Part shown: piece after piece, positions 12,346-22,207 of the stretch
Numbering within the stretch: the first letter of the stretch is position 1
How the letters are laid out: each line of letters begins with the position of its first letter
Program-made: the position numbers and the translations under genes
DNA from: Stagonosporopsis chrysanthemi
Lineage: Eukaryota > Ascomycota > Dothideomycetes > Pleosporales > Didymellaceae
Direction of reading: 5' to 3'
Assembly: GCA_022560025.1 (NCBI GenBank)
Contig: JAFISE010000007.1
Span: 124,001-188,000, forward strand
Length of the DNA stretch: 64,000 nt
The notes under the pieces: model-generated
What the model saw: only the letters and a program-made list of their open reading frames with translations
What the model was told of the DNA's origin: nothing
The model's database searches: none

Positions 12346-13232
12346 TTGTGCTCTCTGCTTCTAGCCTTACGGTGTTGAAGTCAGTGACGACTAACCTGCT
12401 TCAAGTTTGCTGAACTACTTCTCTCTTGATAAATTTGCGATGCTGCCTCTGCAGTGGGAACCTTTGACGGCTCAGAGCTGCTGAGCTGTTCGTCCATGGA
12501 TCGCGAGGAGACCAAATCTGGGTCGTCTTGTTCTAGATACTGAGGCCGCCTCAAAGCATGTTGCGATCGAAAGGAATATTTCATAGTACGACAGTATGGA
12601 ACGAGATATCAAATAATGGTTATTGAGGGGACGCAAAACGTGGTTGGGTTGACAAGGGCAAAGAGGGTCCGAAATCGAAGCTACGGTAATAAGTTATGGC
12701 CGTCGTGTCGCGAGTGCCTCGACAACGAGAGTTCTGACCTTCATGGTTGCTCGTAACTGCCAGATGCAAGACCTCAAGGACTGAAATGTTCAATGTCAGG
12801 TGCTGTCTCAAATTTGAAGTGGTGCTAGACTGTAGACGACTGTTCATTCAGTTCGCAATATTGAACAATTCGCGCGGGAGAGGAGGCGAACGTCATGTTC
12901 AAGGTCAGTGCTGCGGTAGTCATGAAGGAGAAGACGCGCTACGTGTACCCGTTGAATTCGCACTAAGAAGAGGCCATGCCAAAAGCACGCTTGGTCCCAG
13001 TATTATCACGGGAAGCTGAATGGATCATGTGAACTAGTGAATTATGCCTCTGTGGAATCTACAAATCACGCTATCTCACACATGAAAACTTTGTTGTGCA
13101 GGAGCCAGTGTATGCTGGACACTCGCCTTGAACATAACGCCGATTGCTATGCAGGGTATCATAGAAAGGAAACGAGGGGGAAAGAATGCTTCACGTAAAG
13201 CTGCCAAGCATCACATTAGCATCGAGATCCAT
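12346..13232. other. Intergenic region between two minus-strand genes
   Basis: Nearly 0.9 kb. A 67-codon minus-strand frame at 12381-12584 starts with ATG and could be a 5' exon or upstream ORF of the gene at 11014-12345. The only junction I could make would need a 35-nt intron, which is too short, so I treat it as leader or promoter. Nothing else is supported. Confidence 0.4.
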
Positions 13233-14195
13233 CTAGGAGCTGCAAAAGGGCGTGTTGTCGCGACCCTGAAATCGTACGGCGTCCGAAGGATCCAGGCCGT
13301 CCTCCATCTCAACGTCGTCGTCGTCACGCGTGTCCTCGATATGACGTTTCAGCTTTGATGTTGGAAAGGTTTGTAGAGGTGTGGCGCTCCCGTTGGAGTT
13401 ATTGGCATAACCATTTGCCTGAAATTGCTGCGTGTTGAAGCTGGAGACTGAGCGCGCTGCTTGAAGGATGTCCCAATAAGATCGAAGCATGTTCTTTAGC
13501 GTATCGTCAAAGTTGACGCAAAAGCGCTGAGCCTGGCAGACCTGCATGGCTTTGATGTAGTCAAAGTCATCGAGTACTTCCATGAGGTATGCCGCAACTA
13601 CAGCGGCTGACTTCTCGTTGCCGGACTCGCAGAAGACCAAGACCTTGCCGAGCGTCGGCTGACCCGTTCGTTCCATGGCACGGAGACGGATCTTCGCAAC
13701 ATGCTCGTTAATGAACCTTGTAGTATTGCCGAATCGCTTGATCAGATCGTGGTAGGTTGGTGCTTCAATTGTAGCCACGTTGAGACCGGCACTCCGCGCT
13801 ACTTCCAAGGCGCCGCTCATGCTGCCATCGCGCGACCGAATTGCAAGCACCATTGTGATGCCCTCGCGGGTGAAGAATTCCTTGTCCTTGGATGCAACCA
13901 TTGGCCCCAGAAACAGCCAGGGCAAGATCATCTGCGCTTGCCGGCGCCGCTCATATGCCCACTCAATCAGCGTGTTCTTCTGAACGATGTCCTCCAAAGC
14001 CATCTCCTTGAGAAAGCTAATGTCCAGTCCTCCGGAACCAGCGCCAACCACAAGTCCTGGCATATCGGTCGAGAGCGTGGGTGGAGGTACGACGACTCGT
14101 GGCGGGGTAGGAAGTCGGTATGTGTATTGGTTTTGGTTGCGCATAGCCATGCCGAGCGAACTGCCCAATGGCGACTCTTCCCTTGTGGTCGTCAT
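13233..14195 (-). CDS. Dual-specificity phosphatase-fold protein, probably catalytically impaired (320 aa)
   Basis: A single-exon ATG frame of 320 aa. Residues about 85-245 follow the dual-specificity phosphatase fold: ILPWLFLGPMVASKDKEFF (substrate-entry strand), GITMVLAIRS, then the P-loop region VFCESGNEKSAAVVAAYLM and a helix ending at the FNFDD-type region (CVNFDDTLKNML). In active enzymes the loop reads HCx5R. Here the His is Phe, the Cys is kept and the Arg is Lys, so phosphate binding and catalysis should be weak or absent, as in STYX-type pseudophosphatases. The N-terminal 60 residues are Pro/Gly-rich, and the C-terminus has a basic KLKRHIEDTR stretch followed by Asp/Glu residues, suggestive of nuclear entry (inference). 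Similar fungal STYX-like proteins exist. Confidence 0.75.
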   Translation of the reverse strand: MTTTREESPLGSSLGMAMRNQNQYTYRLPTPPRVVVPPPTLSTDMPGLVVGAGSGGLDISFLKEMALEDIVQKNTLIEWAYERRRQAQMILPWLFLGPMVASKDKEFFTREGITMVLAIRSRDGSMSGALEVARSAGLNVATIEAPTYHDLIKRFGNTTRFINEHVAKIRLRAMERTGQPTLGKVLVFCESGNEKSAAVVAAYLMEVLDDFDYIKAMQVCQAQRFCVNFDDTLKNMLRSYWDILQAARSVSSFNTQQFQANGYANNSNGSATPLQTFPTSKLKRHIEDTRDDDDVEMEDGLDPSDAVRFQGRDNTPFCSS

Positions 14196-15953
14196 GGCTG
14201 TTGTGGAGGTTGGCAGCTGTGGACGTTAGGTCGAGCAGCTCTGCGATGCGGGGAATTTCGGTAGCGCAATGACGCGCTATCACGAGACCAGCGCGCAAAA
14301 AGACCAGTCCAAGTAGCGCGAGAGTGGCCCTTCTGATGTCAGCGGTTGTGAGAGCTGAGTCAAACAGCGTCGACATGTGTTGAAATGGCTCTGTAGCTGC
14401 TGGCAAAGGGTGCAATAGGCCCTTAGGCAACCGCGGTTGAGGCTGTCCCGAGTGGGGGTCCCGCCCACATCCATTTGCTCAGAATCAAACGCGGCAAGGC
14501 CTTAGCAGCCAGTTCGAGACGGTACATCATCGTCACTGTGAGACTCAGGCTTGCGAAAATCTAGATACGATGCGAGCCAATACTTCTGATCGTAGTTGTA
14601 CTGTAGACGCTTCAATCAGTTCATGGCCAGCTAGGCAAAAGGTAGGGCCGAGACCTACTCGACAGAAGTCACTTACCGACGCAACCTCAATCTAATCCCG
14701 CTTGGAGCCTCGTCGTACAATACCATACAGGGCCGTCACACGTGGAGGTGTGTTTGCTTTGAACTATTGATGCTGTGCTCCAGCTCATCAACACGTTCTG
14801 CTTGGCGACCATCATCTACCAACCACTCCGTTGCCTATTGCTAACGATAAATCTTAATAGACCCGGCGGTGTGTCTGCGCGCGCGTGAGCACCACTGCAA
14901 TAGTCGCGATGCACAAATCTACAGTCGATCACGATGCTGTGGCGGTCTGGTCTGCACACTTCTATTGTAGGAAAGATGGCCGCTTGAGCACCACCATCCG
15001 CAAAAGTCCGCAATCAACTGGACGCAGCGACGCGAGGCCAAGTTGCGGGTCTACGACTTGTATTCCGCCGAAATGGAAAGGAGTTGGAAGAGTACTGGCA
15101 GATCCACAGGTTCGTAGGGTGATTGCAGGGGCAGGGGGATGCAATGCCAACACGAGACTGTGTTTCCTAACATGCAGGGACTTTTGCGACTTGACCGTCG
15201 TCTCCTCAGCTGGTGTCATGATGCAACTATGTGAGGTTGTACAATTCCTCAGCCGCCGTTGCCGCTGTCACAGAGCTAGCACTTCATCGACTTTGGTCTG
15301 CAATTGCAGCGCATGATCTCATTGCGGTGAAGGCTGCCATCCTCTGTGCATCCACGAGCGATATGCCTGTTCGAGCGACTATTTTTACAATGTGCCGAAC
15401 ACGAGTTGTTGCGCGCAATCGCGCACGGGAACCGGCAGGGGAGATTTTCGATGGGTCCGCAAGGAGGCTGGCGGCGACCTGGAGGCCCACGACCCTCTAA
15501 CGCGAGCTTTATCCCCGCCTCGGAAATTGTGAGATGCCATGCCAGCGATGCAAGGTTCCAGTAGTGCCCTGCATCGAGGCTGAGCCACGAGCCTCATGTG
15601 GTATGGTACACCGGCCAAAAAAGCTTACCACTTGCTGCTTGGCCAAGCGCATCCTCTGTCAATACAACGCTGCACCTTCAACCCCGGCTTCGATCTATCG
15701 TGGTCCGTGAGCTGGCTCAAGAGTCGTGTGCAGCTAGGACAGGTGATCCTCCTATCGTCTTGCTGAGATGAGGCTGCCGATGCCTGCCGTTCAAGATAAA
15801 AGAGTCGCTCTGTCCTGATGTTGGAATCTCCAGCAGCGATCCCAACCTCCTGCCGACTCTGACGACCTTCCCGGTCCGATTTACACTCGCTGATCATAAC
15901 CACTCTCTTTTCTTTAATTTTAATTTGTTCGTTCACTACACAAACCTCACATC
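14196..15953. promoter_or_regulatory. Long divergent intergenic region
   Basis: About 1.76 kb between the phosphatase-like gene (minus) and the tyrosinase gene (plus). Open frames here (for example 14885-15316) have no domain signal and biased Cys/Arg/Thr composition. A pyrimidine-rich stretch with TTTTCTTTAATTTTAATTTG just before 15954 looks like the tyrosinase leader. Confidence 0.4.
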
Positions 15954-17239
15954 ATGCACTTCTCCACAATCACAGCCCTGTCGGCGGCGACACTTGTCTC
16001 GGGCGCCGCCATTAAACGAGAAGACTCTATTCCAGCGACACCTCTTTTCCCTGCGCTGCCTCTCTCGATCTTCGCTGAGACTGCCGGACACACACTGACC
16101 CTCGAGGAAGCCCTTGCCGGACTAAACATTACCGACAAGATCCACGACCTTACCGATAAGATCCATGACACCACCGACAAGATCCATGACACCGCCGACA
16201 AGATCCACGATGGCATTGAGAACCTTTTTGAACCTAACATGAAGGTCAACTCTGCCAACATGAGGGTCAGCACAGCTAGTGTGAACGCTGCCGCCGCGAC
16301 GTGTAGCACCATCCGTGTCCGCACCGAGTGGGACTCTGTCTCTACTGCTGACAGGCAGAACTTCGTCGACTCCCTGAAGTGCTTGATGAAGAAGGCCCCA
16401 TCCGGCCAATTCGCTGCATCCAAGAGCCGTTACGAAGACTACACTGCTCTCCATCAGACCCTTACACCTAGGGTGCACGGCAACTCGAAGTTTTTGCTGT
16501 GGCACAGGTATCTGTTGTTCACATTCGAGTCGGAGCTCCGCGAGGGCTGTGGCCTCACCGCTACTATGCCATGGTTCGATGAGACCCGGTACGCTGGAAA
16601 GTTTGGCCAATCTTCTATCTTCTCAAGCCAGTGGTTTGGTGGTGTTAACCTCGGCGGCGCTTGCGTGACAGACGGCGTAAGTGGACTTGGGTTTCACAAC
16701 ATTCTGAACTAGCCATCTGACTCTACTGCAGCAATTCGCCAACCTCGCCATCAACGTTGGACCCGGTACAGGCAACCAGCCTCACTGTTTGGCCCGCAAC
16801 GGCGATTCCGCCAAGACCATCAACACCGGACAGTCTATGGTTGATGCTTGCAATTCCCGCGGCACATTCGCCGATATGGCTGGTTGCACTGAGGGTGGTG
16901 CCCACGCCTGGGGCCACAACGGCGTTGGTGCCGTCATGCAAGACGTCTACGCCTCGCCCGCAGACCCTGTAAGCTCACGCAATAGTACGCATATAATAAT
17001 AATACACTAACATGTGCCAGACCTTCTGGCTGCACCACGGCTTTGTTGACCGCAACTTCCGCATCTGGCAGAATCAGAACGCTGCTGTCCGCACCACCAC
17101 CATCGACGGCACAGATGTCGACGGCAATACACTGACACTCGACACAACACTCAACGTCTACAGCTTCAAGCCTGATGTCAGAATCAGGGACGTTCTCGAC
17201 ACCACTGGCTCGACGCTTTGCTACAAGTACAACTACTAA
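15954..17239 (+). CDS. Secreted tyrosinase (392 aa)
   Basis: Three exons: 15954-16676, 16732-16968 and 17021-17239, joined in phase 0. The protein starts with a signal peptide (MHFSTITALSAATLVSGAA) and a KR processing site. The type-3 copper site is complete: CuA histidines at about H167, H175 and H184 (LHQTLTPRVH...WHRY), and CuB at about H299, H303 and H326 (GGAHAWGHNG...FWLHHGFVDRNF). Such enzymes oxidise phenols to o-quinones and feed melanin or secondary-metabolite chemistry. At 392 aa it is of the short secreted type without the C-terminal cap of melanogenic tyrosinases. Between the propeptide-like region and the catalytic domain sits a fourfold 7-residue repeat (DKIHD plus two residues), encoded at 16131-16214. 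No metabolic cluster partner is obvious beside it. Confidence 0.92.
16131..16214 (+). repeat. Four 21-bp in-frame repeats in the tyrosinase gene
   Basis: Four tandem 21-nt units encode the heptad (T/A)DKIHD(x), with mainly third-position differences between units. The spacing of Ile and His in a 7-residue period suggests a short amphipathic or coiled-coil helix ahead of the catalytic domain. Period and protein conservation can be read directly; the structural role is inference. Confidence 0.85.
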
Positions 17240-18109
17240 GCTATAATGGTACGACTCTCGTAGATACCATACTTTTCTTGTCCATACTTCCAAGATTTTG
17301 GTAACAAATAATACCAATCATCGATCAAATTTGATAACTATATTACAAATACTACTTTTTGGTGCTGTATCGACTTATCGACATTCGTGGTGACGTCCAT
17401 GCTTCCTCGCAATCAATCCAGAAGAGCTTCCCGGGAGACAAAGAGGCAAACGAATGGCAGAAACATACATCAGCAAGTGTTTGCTAGCGGTCATCCGGCA
17501 AAACGGAAAATACGGCGCCCGCTCTTGAGCAGATCAGTAGATAAGCTGAAAGCGCGACAGGGATTGTACGACGACTTGCACAAACTGGCCAGCTGGGAAT
17601 GCCAAGTTTTACAAGATCATATCCAACTGCCAATCAGAGCCGCAACAGCAGCTCTATAAGTCCCGAAAGGATGCCGCGGGACGCGCCGTGGCCTGCAGCA
17701 CCATTGGGAAACATCAGCAGATGCTTCTGACGCGTTCATGCCGGCAATTTGAGCCCCCAGGATTTGTTAGCTGTCTTTTTTTTGTATTACTCTCCCGCTG
17801 TGGGTCATTCGGCTCATAATATTGATGTTGAGTAATCTTCTTCCTACAACCGCACAATTCGACACTTCCATCGCTAGTTCGAAAACAACGAAAGATATAT
17901 GCTAGACTGCCAGCTGTCACAGCAGTCTCGTTCATCGCAGCTCAACCTTGGATGTATGCATTACGCCTGCGGATTATCGTGCACTCATGAAAGACATACT
18001 GGAGAATGCTCTAGACTCTACTAGGTGCGTATTGGGTATCGCGCAGTACTCCACTATTCCAAAGAAAATACTTAAACAGGTGGCAGTAAGCTGCCGTGCA
18101 GAAATTACC
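17240..18109. other. Intergenic region, no supported gene
   Basis: About 0.87 kb. The frame at 17387-17659 is open but basic, lacks a domain and ends without conserved features. The open frame that runs from 17948 into the next gene has no good start before 18110. It probably holds the promoter of the isochorismatase-like gene. Confidence 0.4.
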
Positions 18110-19004
18110 ATGTCGTCCCCAGACTTTTCGAAATCTGTTCTGCCCAAGACAGCGTTAGTCATCGTTGACACTTACAACGACTCCCTTCATCCTACTCGCA
18201 AGCCAAGAGGTCTTTTTAAAGAGTCACTGACTACTACGAATGCGATCATTCACGTGAAGGAACTTGTTAGTGCAGCGCGCAGATACCGGATTCCAATCTT
18301 GTATACACTTTTCCAAACATCAGAGGAAGAAAGTTGTGGAGATTGGCAGCGTACGGATGCTACAAGTACGCAGAAAACCGGCCCAACGACTGTCGAGGAA
18401 GGAAGATGGGGAGCAGAAATCTTTGAAGGCCTGAAACCAGACCTTCTAGAAGAACGTGAGATGGTGGTGCTTGGTTACTCAAACAAAAGGTGAGCTCAGT
18501 TCTTCAAGGTGGTCATATAGTCAAATCTTGGGGTTCACATTTTTGACGCAATGAGCCTATTCACTAGCGACTCTGGCAAAGCGGAACTTGATCACCAACT
18601 CAAAAAGCGGGAGATCAAGCATATATTGATCGCGGGAGTGGTCGTAGGGACCTGTATCGAGGCTGCGGGAAGATATTCATGGGAGCTGTGAGTGATCTTG
18701 GTCTAAAACATCACGGATTCATGTTGATCAAGGCTGATACGAATAATTGTAAATCTAGCGGGTATCGCATAACACTGCTGTAAGTACAAACTGTCTTCGA
18801 CTTCTACTGTAAGACGCATTAACAGAATGGATCAATAGCACAGATGCGATAGCTGGATATCTAAACGAGCAGACAGACCTCGCAGCAAAGCTGATGGGAC
18901 CACTTATAACGGATGAAATAAAGACAGTCGGCGATTGGATATCTTCACTTGAGGAAGCTGAGTGCAAAGTTGACCGGGGATCCGTGAGTACGAGGAAAAA
19001 GTAA
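18110..19004 (+). CDS. Isochorismatase-like hydrolase (228 aa)
   Basis: Four exons: 18110-18489, 18568-18687, 18759-18779 (only 21 nt) and 18839-19004. All introns are GT-AG and the joined frame gives about 228 aa. The fold is the cysteine-hydrolase (isochorismatase-like) family: TALVIVDTYND (catalytic Asp), a central VVLGYSNKRSDSG segment likely to supply the Lys region, then IKHILIAGVVVGTCIEAAGR with the nucleophile Cys, and LGYRITLL contributed by the microexon. Members hydrolyse isochorismate, nicotinamide or related amides; the substrate here is unknown. In fungi some are secreted or host-directed, but there is no signal peptide. The ATG at 18110 (ACCATGTCG) fits the family start better than the longer upstream frame. 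Confidence 0.82.
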
Positions 19005-19827
19005 TTTCTAAAACTCAACGTAGTATTTATTCATTTCATGAGTCTCGGACTTGATTCTTCGATAGACTCATGAGCCGGTATCGCCGAGAGATCAGCCGAC
19101 CGCTGTGACCACGAAAAGAGACAGGTGTTGCAGAGCCTCAGACAGAGTTTAGTCATCCAAGCTTCATTATACCGTAGGGGCCAGTCCAGAAACAACCATC
19201 ATGTCTTGAATAAGCTAAGCTAACGGCAGCTCAGAACATCTCTTGTAATACCTCGAGTAAATCTCGAAGTAAATAAAAGTATCTCAAAGTAAACACAAAA
19301 CTAGCACAGAAAGGCATCGATTGCAGAGATGCCTTATGTTACTCCCAAATGGATCTGAGGAGCATAGCTCAATGGACGAAAGTTTCGTTGGAGCGCATCG
19401 TGACCAGTTTGTCCATCAAACTTGGATGCAGTTGTCGACATCCGCCAACTCGCACGGTGCGAAGATGAGACCAATCTTAAACTTTTTCTGAGCACATGGC
19501 ACAAAAAAGTCAAAAATCGACCAGAAGTCTATTACGATAAAAGTTCACTTACACGTGGAGAAGATCTTCATATTGTAGTGGAAATGGCGCCGAACCGAGA
19601 ATGTCGATCGTATGCCCACTTAAGAAGCACGAGTTTCTGTAACACACAGCAAGTTCTAAAGGTGATAACTTAACTAGCTTTTCTTAGAGCAGTCTGAAAC
19701 TTTAAAAACCTGCATAGCTGGGCACAGAACCATTATATATATTGAATACATCAATGAAGGACCCAATCTCGTCGGCGACCAGCTCTCATCCCTAATCTGT
19801 TGCGGTTCTAACGTGACCACATTGTCT
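19005..19827. other. Convergent intergenic region
   Basis: About 0.8 kb between two genes facing each other. A segment near 19357-19400 resembles a tRNA A box (AGCATAGCTCAATGG) but has no matching B box or cloverleaf. The frame at 19422-19673 has no domain signal. Confidence 0.4.
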
Positions 19828-20463
19828 TCAAGTTCTGTCCTCGTAACGTAAATCCCAGTTTGCCTTCGTCTTCTCCCGGTCGTACTCTTTCCCTGCCCAG
19901 GGAGTACCACAAATGTGCAAATGGGCGTACGGAGTTTTGTCAAACATCACCCACGCACCCTGATCGCGAATTGTGTCTGGAAACCCATCACGTTCCGCGT
20001 CGAAAGGCCACAGGATCATGTAGTGTGGTCCGATGGGAATAGCTGGACTCGTTCTGTCCTCTGGTGTCGTAGTGGAGTGCTGATTTGCTCCACATAACAT
20101 GTACATGAGACCTGGTGCAGTATTCGTGGGCTTCGGCTTGCCTGCATAAGCATCTTCGATCCATTGAAGACCCATGGGATCGGCGCACATTGGTACATTC
20201 CCAACGATGTTCTCGTTCCCAGGGAAGGCTGTCCAGTGATTTGTTCCCTCGCGTAATACAACCAACTTTCGATCAGGGCCCCAGTGGCTACAGTCTGCAA
20301 TGGTGGCATCCTTGGTGATAGATATGGGTCCAGACGCAAGAGCACGGTTGATCTTACAAGCGAGTGCTTCTTCCTCTGGAGTAGGTATTTCTCCCTCTCC
20401 TCGAGGGGTCAAAGGGTTAGGTACGCAGCACTGAAAAGCGCTATTGTAGACGATAGACTCCAT
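19828..20463 (-). CDS. Conserved-looking unknown protein (211 aa)
   Basis: A single uninterrupted ATG frame of 211 aa with balanced composition. I cannot assign a family with confidence. Visible features are a Cys-containing start, an IPTPEEEALACKINRAL helix, a TIADCSHWGPD segment, MGLQWIEDAYAG, GPHYMILWPFD, and APYAHLHICGTPWAGK-like residues near the end. No signal peptide or membrane segment. The style (single exon, compact globular protein with Trp/His/Cys-rich motifs) is like small conserved proteins shared by bacteria and fungi, so acquisition from bacteria is possible but unproven. It lies convergent to the isochorismatase-like gene, and its 5' side faces a region with inverted-repeat elements. 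Confidence 0.65.
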   Translation of the reverse strand: MESIVYNSAFQCCVPNPLTPRGEGEIPTPEEEALACKINRALASGPISITKDATIADCSHWGPDRKLVVLREGTNHWTAFPGNENIVGNVPMCADPMGLQWIEDAYAGKPKPTNTAPGLMYMLCGANQHSTTTPEDRTSPAIPIGPHYMILWPFDAERDGFPDTIRDQGAWVMFDKTPYAHLHICGTPWAGKEYDREKTKANWDLRYEDRT

Positions 20464-20826
20464 TTGCAGTTGATGAAGAGGTTACACATCATTTTCGGTG
20501 CCGTGAGGCTATAGTAACTTATACATGTACAGTCAGTAAGAGTGGGTCAGTGTTGGGTAGTTCCAACGATCAGTCATTGATTAGTGATCGCGCACGAGTA
20601 CACATGTTTCTGAGCAATTAACCTTGGATTCCATTGCGAAAAGCGGGGTTGTTTGAGGTGTCGACCTGTTTGCGTCGGCGTGTCAGAGGTTCATACTAGT
20701 ATTGACACTACGGTACTCTACTTGGGGCGGGGAAGTCTAGCACTTTGATCCTAACTTGCGCGAACACTAGCATCCAGCTCGGCGACGATCATCAAAGAGG
20801 CGTCATAGAGTGACGCAGATATCATA
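20464..20826. other. Upstream region of the unknown gene
   Basis: About 360 bp of non-coding sequence between the start of the 211-aa gene and the first MITE. Nothing specific is seen. Confidence 0.35.
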
Positions 20827-21048
20827 GCTGTGGTGTCTGGCGTAAGTAGTGTAGGTGGGGAGCGGCGTCCAGGGGCTGGGATCTGAGCACAGTAGAGTCC
20901 CTGCTAGCGATCTCAGCCAATAGGAGCAGATCCTGCTACTAACTGTTTGCCTCAGCCGCCTGTTAAGTGCTGTTTAAATTTCAATACCTGACACATAAGC
21001 ACTTGCCACTCCGGGACCCATCTACACTACTTACGCCAGACAACACAG
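20827..21048. mobile_element. Small TIR element (MITE), about 222 bp
   Basis: The ends are inverted repeats of about 30 bp: CTGTGGTGTCTGGCGTAAGT at the left (from 20828) is matched on the opposite strand at the right (ending 21048), with two or three differences. A TA dinucleotide flanks both sides (20825-20826 and 21049-21050), the target duplication expected for Tc1/mariner-type elements. There is no coding capacity. It is therefore a non-autonomous element; the source transposase is not in this window. Confidence 0.75.
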
Positions 21049-21187
21049 TAAATGCCTCTTGCAGCGTCAACGGCTAGTACGACTACTCATTAGACTTGAG
21101 GTAAATTCGCTTTAGCAATTCTTAACAGATCAGTGTTTACCCGTACATTCGATTGCGTAAATTCGCGATTCGTGCCCTGCCCCTCAG

Positions 21188-21929
21188 GTACTACCGCATC
21201 CTGGAGCTTCCGAGCAGCCAATTGGCACAATGCAGTGCTTTTAGGTATAAATTGACCAAGCTAAAAACGCCCACACGCGGGTAATTGTTACTAGCCTTAT
21301 AGAAGATTTGAGCATTGTTGTTACTTTTTAAGGTCTTAACTTGCGGCTGCTAGCCCGTCAATTGGCTGTGATTCTGCTGTCCTATTTCCTATTAACGTGT
21401 CTGTGCACCCAACGATCGGAGTCACCCAACGATCGCTCCGAGCCCTGGGTCGGCGGAGCGTGTAACCTAGCTTTTAGAGCAAGGATTCTAGGCTACTCCA
21501 GACGCAAAATTTTGTATTATAGTCCTTGTAGGTGCTATATAACAGCTGTTTAGTACTCCTATATACTTTACAAGGTCTTCTTCTTGTTGTAGGGTGAGCT
21601 TGTGTTAGTGTTGGTTAGCAACGCGTTAAGGTACCTGCACACTACAGTGCGCGCAGGATAGAGTATTTCAATTAACGCTATGCTTAAGCGCAATATTTTT
21701 ATAGACAAGTTTATCACTAAGCTCTTATTTACAAATCTCTGCAAGCGCATCATTAATTCCTAGCATAGTTGTTGAGTTATTACGCGTTGAAATTTGGTGT
21801 AGATGTTGTGCACCAATCGTTGGTTGACTCCGACCGTTGGGTGCACAGACACGTTAAGCCATCGTTGAATCCTTAAAAATTCTCGAAAAAGTGCCAAGTG
21901 GCTGCTCGGAAGCTCCATGATGCGGGTAC
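21188..21929. mobile_element. Outer inverted-repeat element, about 740 bp, with nested insertion
   Basis: A roughly 40-bp sequence at 21188-21228 (containing GGAGCTTCCGAGCAGCCA) recurs inverted at 21891-21929 with few mismatches. These look like the terminal repeats of a DNA element. The right arm is separated from the inner element by only about 35 bp while the left arm is 165 bp away, so the outer element was asymmetrically interrupted by the element at 21395-21854. No intact frame remains. Confidence 0.65.
21395..21854. mobile_element. Inner TIR element nested in the outer one, 460 bp
   Basis: The terminal inverted repeat begins ACGTGTCTGTGCACCCAACG on both ends, and similarity continues for about 45 bp (left from 21395, right ending 21854). 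A TA duplication flanks it (21393-21394 and 21855-21856). The interior is AT-rich with many TA steps and no frame, compatible with a non-autonomous Tc1/mariner or pogo-type element that has been partly mutated. Confidence 0.75.
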
Positions 21930-22207
21930 ACCCCTTCAATTATACACCCTTTGAGAGACTTTAATTATATAGTCACCTCGCGTTCTCAACACCTCTTATC
22001 ACACCTCTTTTCATTAAGTAGCATGAATCAGATTACTGATCGACAGCTTCTCGAACACGGACCTTTGAAGCTGTCCACCTATTTCGGATACACTGCCCGT
22101 AACCTCACCACTTCTCGCCTGTTTCAAATACAAACTCGTTCTCACCTCCATCTCGCCTCAACCCTCGTTTGCACTCTTGACAAACAACTGTCAAACACCC
22201 GATAACT

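Noticed and set aside
14885..15316. 143-codon frame upstream of the tyrosinase gene
   Set aside because: No domain, Cys/Arg/Thr-rich random-like composition.
19357..19400. tRNA-like A-box sequence
   Set aside because: No B box, no acceptor stem pairing and no anticodon arm could be drawn.
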